Below, piece after piece: positions 25,048 through 34,125 of a DNA stretch of 64,000 nt. Under the pieces are notes generated by a model. That model was not told where the DNA came from, ran no database searches, and saw nothing but the letters and a program-made list of their open reading frames with translations. The stretch's first letter is position 1. The number at the start of each line of letters is the position of its first letter. A program made the position numbers and the translations under genes. Source of the stretch: Pseudomonadota bacterium (GTDB lineage Bacteria > Pseudomonadota > Alphaproteobacteria > Micropepsales > Micropepsaceae); NCBI GenBank assembly GCA_018241025.1, contig JAFEEQ010000011.1, positions 372,001-436,000 on the forward strand. The letters run 5' to 3'.

Positions 25048-26016
25048 ATGGACGACGAGAAACGCGCCAAGCGGCGCGCAAGCCTGGCGCTGGCGCCGGC
25101 GATCCTGCTGGCTGCCGCCCTCGGCATCGGGGCGCTCTATTTCTATCCGAAGGTGTGGCTGGATCTGGGACTGTCCGAATCCTTCGGCGAGACCTGGGAC
25201 ATTCTGACGACGCGGGCGTGGCTTCCGGGGCTTGCGTTGGTCGCCGTCTGGCTGCCGCTCAACATCGCGTTCCTGCGCGGGCTCTATCCGCCGCGCGGAT
25301 TCCTCTACTTCGCCATCATGCTGGTCTGCCAATGCGTGCTGGTGATGTCCGCGGTAATTCTCTTGCAGCCGGCCGCGGCGCGTACGGCCGCGCCGGTCCG
25401 CGCCGCGTGGCTCGGCGCCGTCGATGCGATGAACGGCAGTTTCGCCGCAACGATCGATCCCGGCGTCCGCATGCCCTCACTGCCAGCGGATGGCCAGCAG
25501 GCGGCACTCGTGCAGGAGTTCCGCGGCATGCTGAGCGGCGTGGGCAAGGCGGCGAACGCCTATCGCGAACGCAGTGCCGGCTACGTCGCAGCCTACATTC
25601 CGGGGACGCAGGGCATCGATCTCAGGGCCGTGTCTTCGGGCATGGCGAAGGCGCAGTCCGCGCAATGGGGATATGAAGAGTACCTGCAATGGATCCTGCG
25701 CCACGGCGAGGCAGCCATTGCCGCGCGCGACCTGCCGGAGCGGCTGCAGGAGGAAATGATCGTGCGGTTCGAGAGCGGCACCGGCGCCGAAGCGCGCCGG
25801 CGGTTGGGCATCCTCGCCATCGACGACCGGATCTTCGCAACGCTGGATGCCATGACGAAGCGCCTCGGCGATCGCAACAGGCGCTGGACCGCGCTGCCGC
25901 AGGGACCGCGCTTCGCCGCCCTGGCCGATCAGCAGGCTTTCGACGATGCGCGCCAAACCCTCGATCGCCTGCGCGCGTGGCGCGCGGCGCAGATCGCCGA
26001 CAAACCGTCACGATAG
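25048..26016 (+). CDS. Uncharacterised membrane protein (paralogue of next gene)
   Basis: A 322-residue protein with three hydrophobic segments near residues 13-35, 57-75 and 84-105, then a soluble, Ala-rich helical C-terminal domain of about 215 residues. It starts at ATG 25048 after GGGGGCAGGGC. No known motif was recognised. The next gene has the same layout and a similar G-rich leader, so the two look like diverged duplicates forming an operon. A sensor or envelope-structural role is possible; nothing in the sequence decides it. Confidence 0.7.
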   Translation: MDDEKRAKRRASLALAPAILLAAALGIGALYFYPKVWLDLGLSESFGETWDILTTRAWLPGLALVAVWLPLNIAFLRGLYPPRGFLYFAIMLVCQCVLVMSAVILLQPAAARTAAPVRAAWLGAVDAMNGSFAATIDPGVRMPSLPADGQQAALVQEFRGMLSGVGKAANAYRERSAGYVAAYIPGTQGIDLRAVSSGMAKAQSAQWGYEEYLQWILRHGEAAIAARDLPERLQEEMIVRFESGTGAEARRRLGILAIDDRIFATLDAMTKRLGDRNRRWTALPQGPRFAALADQQAFDDARQTLDRLRAWRAAQIADKPSR

Positions 26017-26073
26017 TTGCGTTGCGTGCCGCGCTTGCGGCTGCTCCACTGCGATCCTTGGGGGGGGGACGAC

Positions 26074-27048
26074 ATGGAAGACGAAGATCGCATCGGCGCC
26101 GGCCCGATCGTGGCGGTGACGCTCGGCATCATCGCGGCGGCGGGTGTCAGCCTCTTCCGCTCATTCAGCAATCTCTATGGCATGGCCGACCTCGCCTTCG
26201 GGCCGGTCTCGGGGCCGGTGATGTACCTGTTCGGGCAGGCGACGGTCTTCAGCCTCGCCGCTTTCGCCGTGATCTACTTCGCCTATCTGCGCTGGCGCGA
26301 CGAGCAGCGCACGATGACCTACCTCCTCATCACCATCGTATCGGTCTTCGTCATCGACTTCGGCGTCTTCGCGCTCTTTGCATTCGGGCTACAGGGCGCC
26401 CAGCGCTCCGCCGACCAGGATCGCAACGCCATGCTCGAAATCACCTTCGCGATGGACAATGCCGGCCGGGTCTCGGGCGGAAGACTGGTTTCGAAGATCA
26501 TCTCGACCGGCGATGCGGCGGTGGTCGAACGCGCGGCGAAACTGACGGCAGCGCAGATTCGCGCCGCGGCCGAGGCCTATCGCGACGAAGTGCTGGCGGT
26601 GGATTTTCCGGCGGTCACCGCGCCGGAGCGCCTCGGCCGCAAAGGCGGACTCGTGGCGGCGCGCGCCGCGCTCGCCCGCCTGCACAAGGCCGCGGCCGAC
26701 TATCGCGCCGGCATCAAGAAGGCCACGGCACAGTTCGTCGCGACCGCGCCCGGACTCGATGTCAGTCCCTCGGTGCGCAGCGGATTGCTGGCACGCACGC
26801 TGAGGCTGATCGTGAACTATGGCGGGGTGCGCGATGCGGAAGTCGCGGCGCAGGATTCGATGTACGGCGAGTTCGACGCGCTGGTCGCGCTGTTGTCGCA
26901 TGCCAACGGCCCGTGGATGTTCCAGAAGGGCAGCTTCATGTTTTCCAGCCAGCGCGACCTCGACAGTTTCAACAGCCATGTGGCACGGATACGCGGACTC
27001 GAAATTTCCGCGACCCAGCCCGACGGCGCCTGGGATCGCCCGCGCTGA
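26074..27048 (+). CDS. Uncharacterised membrane protein (second of pair)
   Basis: A 324-residue protein. Hydrophobic segments lie near residues 12-28, 45-72 and 85-108, then a long helical soluble domain (coiled-coil-like, rich in Ala and Arg) extends to the end. The ATG at 26074 has a run of eight Gs just upstream (26064-26071), a strong if simple ribosome site; the longer frame to 26017 is not needed. Like its neighbour it has an acidic start (MEDEDR versus MDDEKR). Function unknown. Confidence 0.7.
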   Translation: MEDEDRIGAGPIVAVTLGIIAAAGVSLFRSFSNLYGMADLAFGPVSGPVMYLFGQATVFSLAAFAVIYFAYLRWRDEQRTMTYLLITIVSVFVIDFGVFALFAFGLQGAQRSADQDRNAMLEITFAMDNAGRVSGGRLVSKIISTGDAAVVERAAKLTAAQIRAAAEAYRDEVLAVDFPAVTAPERLGRKGGLVAARAALARLHKAAADYRAGIKKATAQFVATAPGLDVSPSVRSGLLARTLRLIVNYGGVRDAEVAAQDSMYGEFDALVALLSHANGPWMFQKGSFMFSSQRDLDSFNSHVARIRGLEISATQPDGAWDRPR

Positions 27049-27061
27049 AACGGCAGGACAT

Positions 27062-27412
27062 ATGACGATCACGGTCTACGGCATCAAGAACTGCGACACG
27101 ATGAAGAAGGCGCGCGCCTGGCTCGACTCGCATGGCGTCGCCTATGCCTTTCACGACTACAAGAGCGCGGGCATCGAGCGCGAAAAGCTCGAGGCCTGGG
27201 CGAAGAAGGCCGGGTGGGAGGTGCTGCTCAACCGGGCCGGCACGACGTTCAAGAAACTCCCGGACGCCGAGCGCCAGAACGTTACCGAGAAGAAAGCCAT
27301 CGCGCTGATGCTGGCGCAGCCTTCGATGATCAAGCGGCCGGTGGTGGAGAAGGGCGCGACGCTTCTCGTCGGGTTCAAACCGGAGAATTATGAAAAGGCT
27401 TTCGGCGGCTGA
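27062..27412 (+). CDS. ArsC/Spx-family reductase-like protein (YffB-type)
   Basis: A 116-residue thioredoxin-fold protein. The N-terminal ITVYGIKNCDTMKKARAWL carries the single Cys (C11) of the ArsC/YffB group, and the C-terminal part has PSMIKRPVVEKG with the expected cis-Pro region. YffB-type proteins are glutathione-dependent reductases by homology; arsenate reduction is not implied without an ars operon. The start is ATG 27062, with CAGGA upstream and only 13 bp after the membrane gene, so it is probably in that operon. Confidence 0.88.
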   Translation: MTITVYGIKNCDTMKKARAWLDSHGVAYAFHDYKSAGIEREKLEAWAKKAGWEVLLNRAGTTFKKLPDAERQNVTEKKAIALMLAQPSMIKRPVVEKGATLLVGFKPENYEKAFGG

Positions 27413-27460
27413 AACGCCAGGGGCATTGACGCTTTTCGTTGTTCTTGTTATGTTCTTGTA

Positions 27461-28036
27461 ATGGCCAGGCGCCCGCGCAAGAAATTCGGCGCAACGCAGA
27501 ATGACCGCATCTTCCTCGCGCTCCTGCCGGACGCGGAGGCTGCGGCGCGGATTTCCGCGCGCGCGGAAGAGCTGAAGGCCGCGCATGTACTCGGCGGCAC
27601 GCTGACCCGGCCCGAGCATCTGCACATCACGCTGTTTCATCTCGGCGACTGGATCAGCTTGCCGGAGGAGATCGTGCGCATCGCGAGCGCTGCCGCCGCG
27701 AAGGTGCGCGCCGCGCCTTTCGAGGTGCGTGTCGACCGCGCCGCCAGCTTCGGCAACAGCACCGGCATCTATCCCTTCGTACTGCTGAGCGAGAGCGCGG
27801 GCCTGTTCGACTTCCACGCGAAACTCGGTGCAGCGCTGACGCAGGAAGGCCTTGGCGGTGCGACCAAGGGCGAGTTCAAGCCGCACATCACCTTGCTGCG
27901 CGACGAAACGCGTGCGAAGGCGGCGAAGGTTGCACCCATCGTGTGGACGGCACGCGACTTCGTGCTGGTGCACAGCCTGCTCGGCAAGACGACGCATGTG
28001 CATCTCGGCTGCTGGCCGCTCGCGGCTGCATCGTGA
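27461..28036 (+). CDS. thpR: RNA 2',3'-cyclic phosphodiesterase (2H phosphoesterase)
   Basis: A 191-residue 2H-family enzyme that opens 2',3'-cyclic phosphate ends of RNA. Both catalytic HxT motifs are visible: HLHITLFHLG near residue 52 and FKPHITLLRD near residue 145. Length and motif spacing fit ThpR/LigT. The Lys/Arg-rich N-terminus (MARRPRKKFG) may contact RNA. It lies alone, 48 bp after the reductase gene and 206 bp before dnaB. Confidence 0.9.
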   Translation: MARRPRKKFGATQNDRIFLALLPDAEAAARISARAEELKAAHVLGGTLTRPEHLHITLFHLGDWISLPEEIVRIASAAAAKVRAAPFEVRVDRAASFGNSTGIYPFVLLSESAGLFDFHAKLGAALTQEGLGGATKGEFKPHITLLRDETRAKAAKVAPIVWTARDFVLVHSLLGKTTHVHLGCWPLAAAS

Positions 28037-28242
28037 GGCGTCGTCATGCAAGCTGTTGGCAGCGATCGCGCAAAGCATGCACAGGAAAGAATCCGCTCGC
28101 GAAATGCGTTCGGTCGCATGCGCCCAGATCGCAACCAAATTACCTGTTAGCAAAGCCATGATTGCCTTGCGGCAAGTGAGTCGGATCGCTTGATTCGCCG
28201 TTCGCCGCGCGCACCGGCCGGAACAAGACCAAGAAGAAAAAT

Positions 28243-29682
28243 ATGGAACAGGAACTCTATCGTCACGTCCCCTACGACATCGAAGTCGAGCAGGCGCTGC
28301 TCGGCGCGATGCTGGTGGACAACCAGACGATCGAGCGCGCGTCCTCCATTCTGAAGGCGGAGGATTTCTACGATCCGCTGCATCAGCGTCTTTACGCGAT
28401 GATGCTGACGGCGGCGGAGCGCGGTTCGATGGTACTGACGCCGCTGACGCTGCATGCGGCGATGAAGGCCGATCCCGGCCTGATCGAAGTCGGCGGTCAT
28501 GCCTATCTCGCGGGCCTCGTCCAGGCTGCGCCGGCCATCCCGAATGTCCGCGACCTTGCGCGCATCCTCAGCGAGCTCGCGGTGCGCCGCGCGCTCATTG
28601 GCATTGGCGAGGATATCGTCAACACGGCCTACGAGGCGCCGCACGACAAGCCGCCGAAGGCGCAGATCGAGGAAGCCGAAAAGGCGCTCTATCGCATCAG
28701 CGAGACTTCGAAATACGGCTCCGGTCCGATCGATTTCGCCGAAAGCCTGCGCCGCACGGCCGAACTCGCGGAGAAGGCGCAGGCGCGCGGCGGGCGGATC
28801 TCCGGCCTCGTCACCGGCTTCTCGGACATCGACAGCCTGCTCGGCGGTCTGCAGCCTTCCGACCTCATCATTCTTGCCGGGCGTCCCGGCATGGGTAAGA
28901 CCTCGCTCGCCACCAACATGGCGTTCCACACCTGCCGCGCCTATGTGCAGGACATGGAGAGCGGCGCCGAAGTGCCGCGCGGCGCGCCGGTGCTGTTCTT
29001 CTCGCTCGAAATGGCGGCGCAGCAGCTTTCCGGCCGTATCCTCGCCGAGCAGACCGAAATCGAGATGTGGAAGATCCGCAACGGCAAATTCGCCGACAGC
29101 GAGTGGGAGAAGTTCGTCCTCGCGATGCAGGAACTGTCGAACCTGCCGCTCTACATCGACGACACCGGCGGGATCAGCCTGGCGCAGATCGCGGCCCGCG
29201 CGCGACGGATGAAGCGCGAGAAGGGCATCGGCTGCGTGATGATCGACCACATCCAGCTCGTCGCCGGATCGGGCCGGGCCGAGAACCGGGTGCAGGAGCT
29301 GACCGAGATCTCGAAGGGCCTGAAGGTGCTCGCCAAGGAACTCGACGTGCCCGTGGTCGCGCTCTCGCAGCTGTCTCGTGCCGTCGATGCGCGCGACGAC
29401 AAGCGTCCCGTTCTCTCCGACCTGCGTGAATCCGGCTCGATCGAACAGGACGCCGACGTCGTGATGTTCGTCTATCGCGAAGAGTACTACCTCAAGACCC
29501 GCGAGCCCGATCCGTCATCGCCCGATCACGCAAAATGGATCGAGCGCTGCGAGCGCGTGACCGGCCGAGCCGAGGTCATTGTCGAGAAGCACCGTCACGG
29601 CGCGACCAACAAGATCGACCTGCAGTTCGATTCGCGCTTCACGCGGTTCTCGAATCTCGCGCTCGAGGATGCGGCGCGCTGA
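28243..29682 (+). CDS. dnaB: Replicative DNA helicase
   Basis: Hexameric helicase that unwinds DNA at the replication fork. The N-terminal domain (about 8-110) has the usual EVEQALLGAMLVDNQTIERA opening. The RecA-like C-terminal domain has Walker A GRPGMGKTS near residue 210, Walker B-type VMIDHIQLV and the DnaB motifs SLEM and LSQLSRAVDAR. Length 479 residues is normal. A start ATG follows a 206-bp leader in which I saw no convincing small gene. It is located apart from the rpsF-rpsR-rplI genes with which it is often grouped in this class. Confidence 0.98.
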   Translation: MEQELYRHVPYDIEVEQALLGAMLVDNQTIERASSILKAEDFYDPLHQRLYAMMLTAAERGSMVLTPLTLHAAMKADPGLIEVGGHAYLAGLVQAAPAIPNVRDLARILSELAVRRALIGIGEDIVNTAYEAPHDKPPKAQIEEAEKALYRISETSKYGSGPIDFAESLRRTAELAEKAQARGGRISGLVTGFSDIDSLLGGLQPSDLIILAGRPGMGKTSLATNMAFHTCRAYVQDMESGAEVPRGAPVLFFSLEMAAQQLSGRILAEQTEIEMWKIRNGKFADSEWEKFVLAMQELSNLPLYIDDTGGISLAQIAARARRMKREKGIGCVMIDHIQLVAGSGRAENRVQELTEISKGLKVLAKELDVPVVALSQLSRAVDARDDKRPVLSDLRESGSIEQDADVVMFVYREEYYLKTREPDPSSPDHAKWIERCERVTGRAEVIVEKHRHGATNKIDLQFDSRFTRFSNLALEDAAR

Positions 29683-29688
29683 TTTTCG

Positions 29689-30159
29689 TCAGTGCGGCTT
29701 GTCCGGATCGGGGCAGGTCGCGTCGTAGCCGTGCCAGGGCGCCATGCGGGCGCGATCGTCGGCCGGCGGAACCGTGCCGCCGGTGCCATGGCGGCGGCCA
29801 TAACCGTCGACCCATACGCCCGCTGCCGCGCCGCCGCCCGTGGCATAGCCGGTGTTACCGTTCGCATGGCCGCTTCCACCGGCGGCGTAGCCGCTGCTGT
29901 CGGAGTGGTAGTCGTAGGTGAACACCGAAATCTCGGAATATTCGCGCCGCCAATAGTGGCCGTGACCGGTCGCGTGTGCGTAGCCGCGATGATGCGACCG
30001 GTGCGGTGCGGCCGGTGGTGGTGTGTAGGCGCTCGGGCCCGGCACAGCCGGGGCCGCGCAGTTGCATTCCACCTTCGCCGTCTTCGGCGTCGTGTTGATG
30101 TCGCAGCTCGAGACCGTCAATGCGATCAGCGCAACCGCGGCCGTCCAGAGGACCCGCAT
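29689..30159 (-). CDS. Putative small lipoprotein, Gly/His/Tyr-rich
   Basis: A 156-residue predicted lipoprotein. The signal sequence ALIALTVSSC gives a lipobox-like cleavage site at C19. Mature protein is low-complexity: Pro-rich after the Cys, then His-rich (HRSHHRGYAHATGHGHYW) and Gly/Tyr/Ala repeats (GGSGHANGNTGYATGGG). A CNC pair follows the lipobox. No domain is recognised. It converges with dnaB (6 bp between stops). An envelope or surface-attachment role is a guess. Confidence 0.65.
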   Translation of the reverse strand: MRVLWTAAVALIALTVSSCDINTTPKTAKVECNCAAPAVPGPSAYTPPPAAPHRSHHRGYAHATGHGHYWRREYSEISVFTYDYHSDSSGYAAGGSGHANGNTGYATGGGAAAGVWVDGYGRRHGTGGTVPPADDRARMAPWHGYDATCPDPDKPH

Positions 30160-30254
30160 CGCTTTCTTCCTCTCGCCGCGTCCGGCGAAATGGTTTCCGT
30201 CCGTTAAGTATGGCGCAAAGGGCGCGTGCGGTGGGCGGGATTCGCCGCCGCTGG

Positions 30255-31070
30255 TTAATGGCGCTGGTCGACGCGGACGAGGCTGCCGCTGCGGGTCAGC
30301 AGGCTGGCGATCTGCATCGGCAGGAGGCGGCATTCGTAATAGCCGCGCTTGATCTTCTGCCGGACCCGTTTCCAGCCCCTGACCTCGCGCCGGCGCCATT
30401 CGCCGATGTCGGTCTTGCCGCCGACATGTTCCGATTGCCGCGCGATCACCGGCGTGAGCTGCCAGGGCTCCAGCCGTGCGGCGAGCGGCGAGTTGTTCGG
30501 ATTGAACAGCATGTGATCGACCGGCAGCGTCCACTTCTCCCGCCAGCCGAGGAGCGTCTCCGCGGTCTTGCGGGTGAGGATATAAGCGCCGGCACCGGTA
30601 TGGCGCGAGCGCAACCGGCCGACCTGGCGTCCGCCGCCGACATCGCGCAAGCCGTCCAGCAGCACGCGCTGGCTCGGCGGACCGAAGCGCTCGATCTTGA
30701 GCAGATCGATATGGCCGGGTACCCAGGCGAGGTCGCGCAGCAGGGCACCGCTGTCGTCGTCGAACTGGATATCGTCTTCGAGAATCAGGGCATGGCTTTG
30801 GCCCGATTCGAGAAATGATCGCCACGCCATCATGTGGCTAAGCGTGCAGCACTTGTCGCCCTTCGGCAGGGGCCCCAACGGCCCGCTCGCGGCGAATGTC
30901 GTTTCGAGCAGTTTGTCCGCCGTCGTCTGGGCGTCGGCCGCGCTTACAACCTCGAATGGCAGTTCCAGCCGGCCGAGCTGGGCTTCCATGTTGCGCAGCC
31001 GGTCGGGCCGGCGCTCGAGATTGATCACATAAGTCTGCACGCGCGGAAATCCGCTATGGTCCGAAGGCAT
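30255..31070 (-). CDS. Glycosyltransferase family 25 protein
   Basis: A 271-residue GT25-type sugar transferase, the family of lipooligosaccharide galactosyltransferases. The opening TYVINLERRPDRLRNMEAQL and the ALILEDDIQFDDD segment with its acidic metal-binding motif are diagnostic. CCTLSHMMAWR lies between them as expected. It would act in the cytoplasm at the inner membrane on surface glycan. A divergent sulfotransferase-like gene starts about 200 bp away, so glycan sulfation is conceivable but unproven. Confidence 0.88.
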   Translation of the reverse strand: MPSDHSGFPRVQTYVINLERRPDRLRNMEAQLGRLELPFEVVSAADAQTTADKLLETTFAASGPLGPLPKGDKCCTLSHMMAWRSFLESGQSHALILEDDIQFDDDSGALLRDLAWVPGHIDLLKIERFGPPSQRVLLDGLRDVGGGRQVGRLRSRHTGAGAYILTRKTAETLLGWREKWTLPVDHMLFNPNNSPLAARLEPWQLTPVIARQSEHVGGKTDIGEWRRREVRGWKRVRQKIKRGYYECRLLPMQIASLLTRSGSLVRVDQRH

Positions 31071-31089
31071 AGAACGCAGAAGGCTGCCT

Positions 31090-31233
31090 GTGTCTGCCTC
31101 CCAATTGCCCGATTATGTGTTTGGCTGTCATCTTGCGACAATTAACGACACAATGGCTAGCGGAACACCCGCGGAAACTGCGGGTATTTTGGGTGTGACC
31201 ACCGATTCAGTTCATTTTCCGGACATGTTCTGA
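31090..31233 (+). CDS. Candidate small ORF upstream of sulfotransferase-like gene (47 aa)
   Basis: GTG start at 31090 with a strong ribosome site AGAAGG (31078-31083, 6 bases away) and a 47-codon frame ending at 31233. The peptide starts SASQLPDYVFGCHLATINDT and ends TDSVHFPDMF. It matches nothing I recognise. The sulfotransferase-like gene starts 33 bp downstream on the same strand, so the two could be an operon. An ACCCGC...GCGGGT hairpin lies within it. It may be a leader peptide or a small protein partner. Only the good ribosome site and position support it. Confidence 0.35.
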   Translation: MSASQLPDYVFGCHLATINDTMASGTPAETAGILGVTTDSVHFPDMF

Positions 31234-31266
31234 CGTGACGTATCCAACCCGCCGGCCGCCCAACTC

Positions 31267-32244
31267 ATGAGCCGCCCGATCATTGCCGCCGCCGTCGTCG
31301 AGGCCCGCCGCACCGACCGGATCGCCATCTCGACCCCCGGAGACTTCCGCCTCGGCACGGTCCGGACGGCCAAGGCGATGCCAGACGATGGGCTGCTGCC
31401 TTATTGCATCGATTTCCTGCGCCGCCGCGCGCTCTATGTCGGCGGCGTCGATCTGCGCGAGGCGCAGGCGGCGCCCTTCTACTATCTCCACCTCCGCCGC
31501 ACGGCGCGCTCGGTCGTATCCATACCCTGGGAGCGCGGTGCGCTTCACCGCGAGGGCGCGGCGGCGCCGATCTTCCTGTTCTCGCCCGGACGCTGCGGCT
31601 CGACATTGCTCAGCCGGGTGTTGTTCGCAGGCGGCATCGCCAATGTGTCGGAGCCGGACTTCTACACCCAGGCGACGACGGCCGTGGCGGTGAGCCCGTT
31701 CAATCCGTGGCGCGGCCGCATTGCCTTCGTCGCGGCCAATATGGGGCGCGATCTCGCACACGCGCTCAGCGCCGCGCCGGTGGTGAAGCTGCGCGCCGAA
31801 TCCTGCCGCGCGCCGGAGCGTCTCGTCGATCCGCGCGAGCGGCGCACATTGTTCATGACGCGCGGCTTCGAAGGTTGGGCGCGTTCGAATGTCCGCGCCT
31901 TCGGCAACGACGCGCGCAAGACCGTCGGCAAATACATGCGTGCGCTCACCTGTCATGCCTGGCTGCGTGCGAACACCGACTGTCATGTCGTGCACTACGA
32001 AGACCTGTCCGCGGACACCGCGGCATCTCTCGGCAGTCTCGGCCGGTTTCTCGAACATGAGATATCCGGCGAGGCCGTTAACAGTATAATGGGCGCGGAC
32101 TCGCAAGCTGGAACACCTGTCGCGCAGGGCAGGGACCGGCCGGGCTGGGAGCGGCGCTTCGACGAAACCATGGCGCTGTGGAAGTCTGATAAGGTAAGAC
32201 GGACGCGCGATCGGCTGGGCGCAGATGCGCTCCGCATCGACTGA
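31267..32244 (+). CDS. Sulfotransferase-like protein
   Basis: A 325-residue protein with a PAPS-type P-loop, LFSPGRCGSTLLSRVL, near residue 103 and a downstream segment VVHYEDLSADTAASLGSL like the C-terminal part of sulfotransferases. The 3'-phosphate Arg region (TLFMTRGFEGWARS) is less typical. The N-terminal 95 residues form an extra domain of unknown type. The ATG at 31267 has no clear ribosome site, so coupling to the small ORF upstream may matter. The acceptor is unknown; the divergent GT25 gene suggests a surface glycan. Confidence 0.7.
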   Translation: MSRPIIAAAVVEARRTDRIAISTPGDFRLGTVRTAKAMPDDGLLPYCIDFLRRRALYVGGVDLREAQAAPFYYLHLRRTARSVVSIPWERGALHREGAAAPIFLFSPGRCGSTLLSRVLFAGGIANVSEPDFYTQATTAVAVSPFNPWRGRIAFVAANMGRDLAHALSAAPVVKLRAESCRAPERLVDPRERRTLFMTRGFEGWARSNVRAFGNDARKTVGKYMRALTCHAWLRANTDCHVVHYEDLSADTAASLGSLGRFLEHEISGEAVNSIMGADSQAGTPVAQGRDRPGWERRFDETMALWKSDKVRRTRDRLGADALRID

Positions 32245-32303
32245 CGGCGGCCGCGAATTTCGGATGCGCCGGCCTATCGAGCAGACTCAGTGAGCAGGAT
32301 TGT

Positions 32304-32954
32304 GTGACGGACAGCACGGTCGAACCCGAGGACTTCTCCGGAATCCTGGCCGCGCATCTTCATGCCGAGGAAGCGGAGCGCCAGCGCAACATCCGCCGCG
32401 CGATTGCCGGTGCGGCGGTCGTGGCGCTGCACGTCCTGCTCATCGTGCTATTGATCGTCAGCAACCGCGTTGCCGTGGTGGAGCGCGTGCGCGAGACCGT
32501 GCCGGAGGCGATCTGGATCCTGTTTCCGCAGCCGCCCAAGCCGAAGACCAAGGTCGAGCAGCCGCAGCCCAGCGAGCAGGAGACACCCCAACTCACCGCG
32601 CCGATCACGAACGTGCCGCCGGTTCATACCCAGCCGCCGGCCCAGCCGCAGAGCGGCGACCTGGAAGGCGTTGGGCGCTCGCTCGCCTGCGGGGCGTCGA
32701 GCTACGAAAAGCTGCCGCCCAATCTGCGCGAAGCCTGCCGCCGTCATCCCTGGGCATTTATCAAGAGGCCTGATGGCACCATCGTGCTCGATGCGCCCAA
32801 ACCCGATGCGGTGCCGTCCTTCTCGGGCGCCGACATCAATCGTCACCAGTCGCAGACCGCGCCGCCCTGTCCGCCGCTGATCAACATCCCGTGCCTGAGC
32901 AACGTCCTGCCGGACCACGATCCGGTTACCAACGGCTCCCTGGACGGACATTGA
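32304..32954 (+). CDS. Uncharacterised bitopic membrane protein, proline-rich
   Basis: A 216-residue protein with a cytoplasmic N-terminus, one membrane segment (about residues 34-52, VALHVLLIVLLIVSN) and a long Pro/Gln-rich linker (FPQPPKPKTKVEQPQPSEQE). A C-terminal region with four or more cysteines (LACGASS, REACRR, PPCPPLINIPC) follows. The layout resembles TonB/TolA-type proteins, but the C-terminal domain does not look like TonB. The start is GTG 32304. It precedes alr by 67 bp. Confidence 0.6.
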   Translation: MTDSTVEPEDFSGILAAHLHAEEAERQRNIRRAIAGAAVVALHVLLIVLLIVSNRVAVVERVRETVPEAIWILFPQPPKPKTKVEQPQPSEQETPQLTAPITNVPPVHTQPPAQPQSGDLEGVGRSLACGASSYEKLPPNLREACRRHPWAFIKRPDGTIVLDAPKPDAVPSFSGADINRHQSQTAPPCPPLINIPCLSNVLPDHDPVTNGSLDGH

Positions 32955-33021
32955 GCGCAAAATTTCCCTGCGGCCAGCGGCACTTTGACGGGACGGGACG
33001 CGGCAAGGCATTGTCCCGGCC

Positions 33022-34125
33022 ATGAAACCATCGGACTACGAGGCGGCGCGCCTGACCGTCAGGCTGGGCGCGATCCAGGCGAATTATCGCCTGTGCCAGC
33101 GGCTGGCTGGCCCGGCCGCCGTGTCCGGCGTGGTCAAGGCGGATGCCTATGGCTGCGGCCTCGCGCCGGTCGCCGCGGCGCTGGCAGAGGCCGGTTGCGA
33201 CACCTATTTTGTCGCCCGTCTGGAAGAAGGCATCGCCCTTCGGAAGGCCCAGCCTGCGGCGCGCATCTTCGTACTCGACGGTGCCGCGCCCGACACCGTG
33301 CCGGCGCTGATTTCGAACGCTCTTACCCCGGTGCTGAATTCGCTCGCCGAAGTCGCCGGCTGGTCCGCCGCCGCGAGCGCGGTGAAGCAGGACCTCGAAG
33401 CCGCGATCCATATCGACACCGGCATGAGCCGCCTCGGACTTCCTGCCGAAGAACTGTCGCTGCTCGCCAAGGACTGGAAGAAGCGGCTCGACGGCATCCG
33501 CGTCGTGCTGTGGATGAGCCATCTCGCCTGCGCCGACGATCCCGCGGCGAAGATGAACGCGCTCCAGCTCGACCGTTTCCGCACCGCGCTCGCGATGCTG
33601 CCGTCGGCCCCGGCGAGCTTCGCGTCGTCCGGCGGCGTGCTGCTCGGCAAGGACTACGCCTTCGACATGGTGCGCCCGGGCATCGGTCTCTATGGCGGCA
33701 ATGTGCAGAATGCGCAGACCAATCCGTTCCAGGTCGCCGCGGTGCTCGAAGGCCGGGTGCTCCAGCTGCGCCGGATCGGCGCCGGCGAGAGCGTCGGCTA
33801 TGGCGCGACCTTCAGGGCGAAACGGCCGACGGTGCTCGCGACCGTCGCGCTCGGCTATGCCGACGGCCTGATGAGCGCCATCGGCAATCGCGGGCATGCC
33901 GCCGTCGCCGGGCTGCGGGCGCCGATCGCCGGCCGCGTCTCGATGGATCTCACCACGCTCGACGTCACCGGCATCGACGGGCTTTCGACCGACAGCTACG
34001 CCGAGTATTTTGGCGATACGATCAGCCTCGAAGAGGCGGCGAAGGCCGCCGACACCGCGGCCTATGAGATTCTCACCTCGCTGACGCCGCGCGTGCCGCG
34101 GCATTACCAGGGCGCCTCTCCATGA
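33022..34125 (+). CDS. alr: Alanine racemase
   Basis: PLP enzyme making D-alanine for peptidoglycan. The PLP Lys is K39 in VVKADAYGCG. The second catalytic Tyr lies in GESVGYGATF, and AGRVSMDLTTLDVT is the family's C-terminal block. Length 367 residues is typical. Its last codons overlap the start of the mlaE-like gene (34122-34125), so it is probably co-transcribed with the transporter genes. Confidence 0.97.
   Translation: MKPSDYEAARLTVRLGAIQANYRLCQRLAGPAAVSGVVKADAYGCGLAPVAAALAEAGCDTYFVARLEEGIALRKAQPAARIFVLDGAAPDTVPALISNALTPVLNSLAEVAGWSAAASAVKQDLEAAIHIDTGMSRLGLPAEELSLLAKDWKKRLDGIRVVLWMSHLACADDPAAKMNALQLDRFRTALAMLPSAPASFASSGGVLLGKDYAFDMVRPGIGLYGGNVQNAQTNPFQVAAVLEGRVLQLRRIGAGESVGYGATFRAKRPTVLATVALGYADGLMSAIGNRGHAAVAGLRAPIAGRVSMDLTTLDVTGIDGLSTDSYAEYFGDTISLEEAAKAADTAAYEILTSLTPRVPRHYQGASP

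Noticed and set aside
28064-28168. 34-codon ORF upstream of dnaB
   Set aside because: No ribosome site, no similarity and no neighbour reason; the gap appears empty.
31160-31190. ACCCGC/GCGGGT hairpin as a terminator
   Set aside because: Only a short A/T run follows and no plus-strand gene ends just before it; it lies inside the candidate small ORF.
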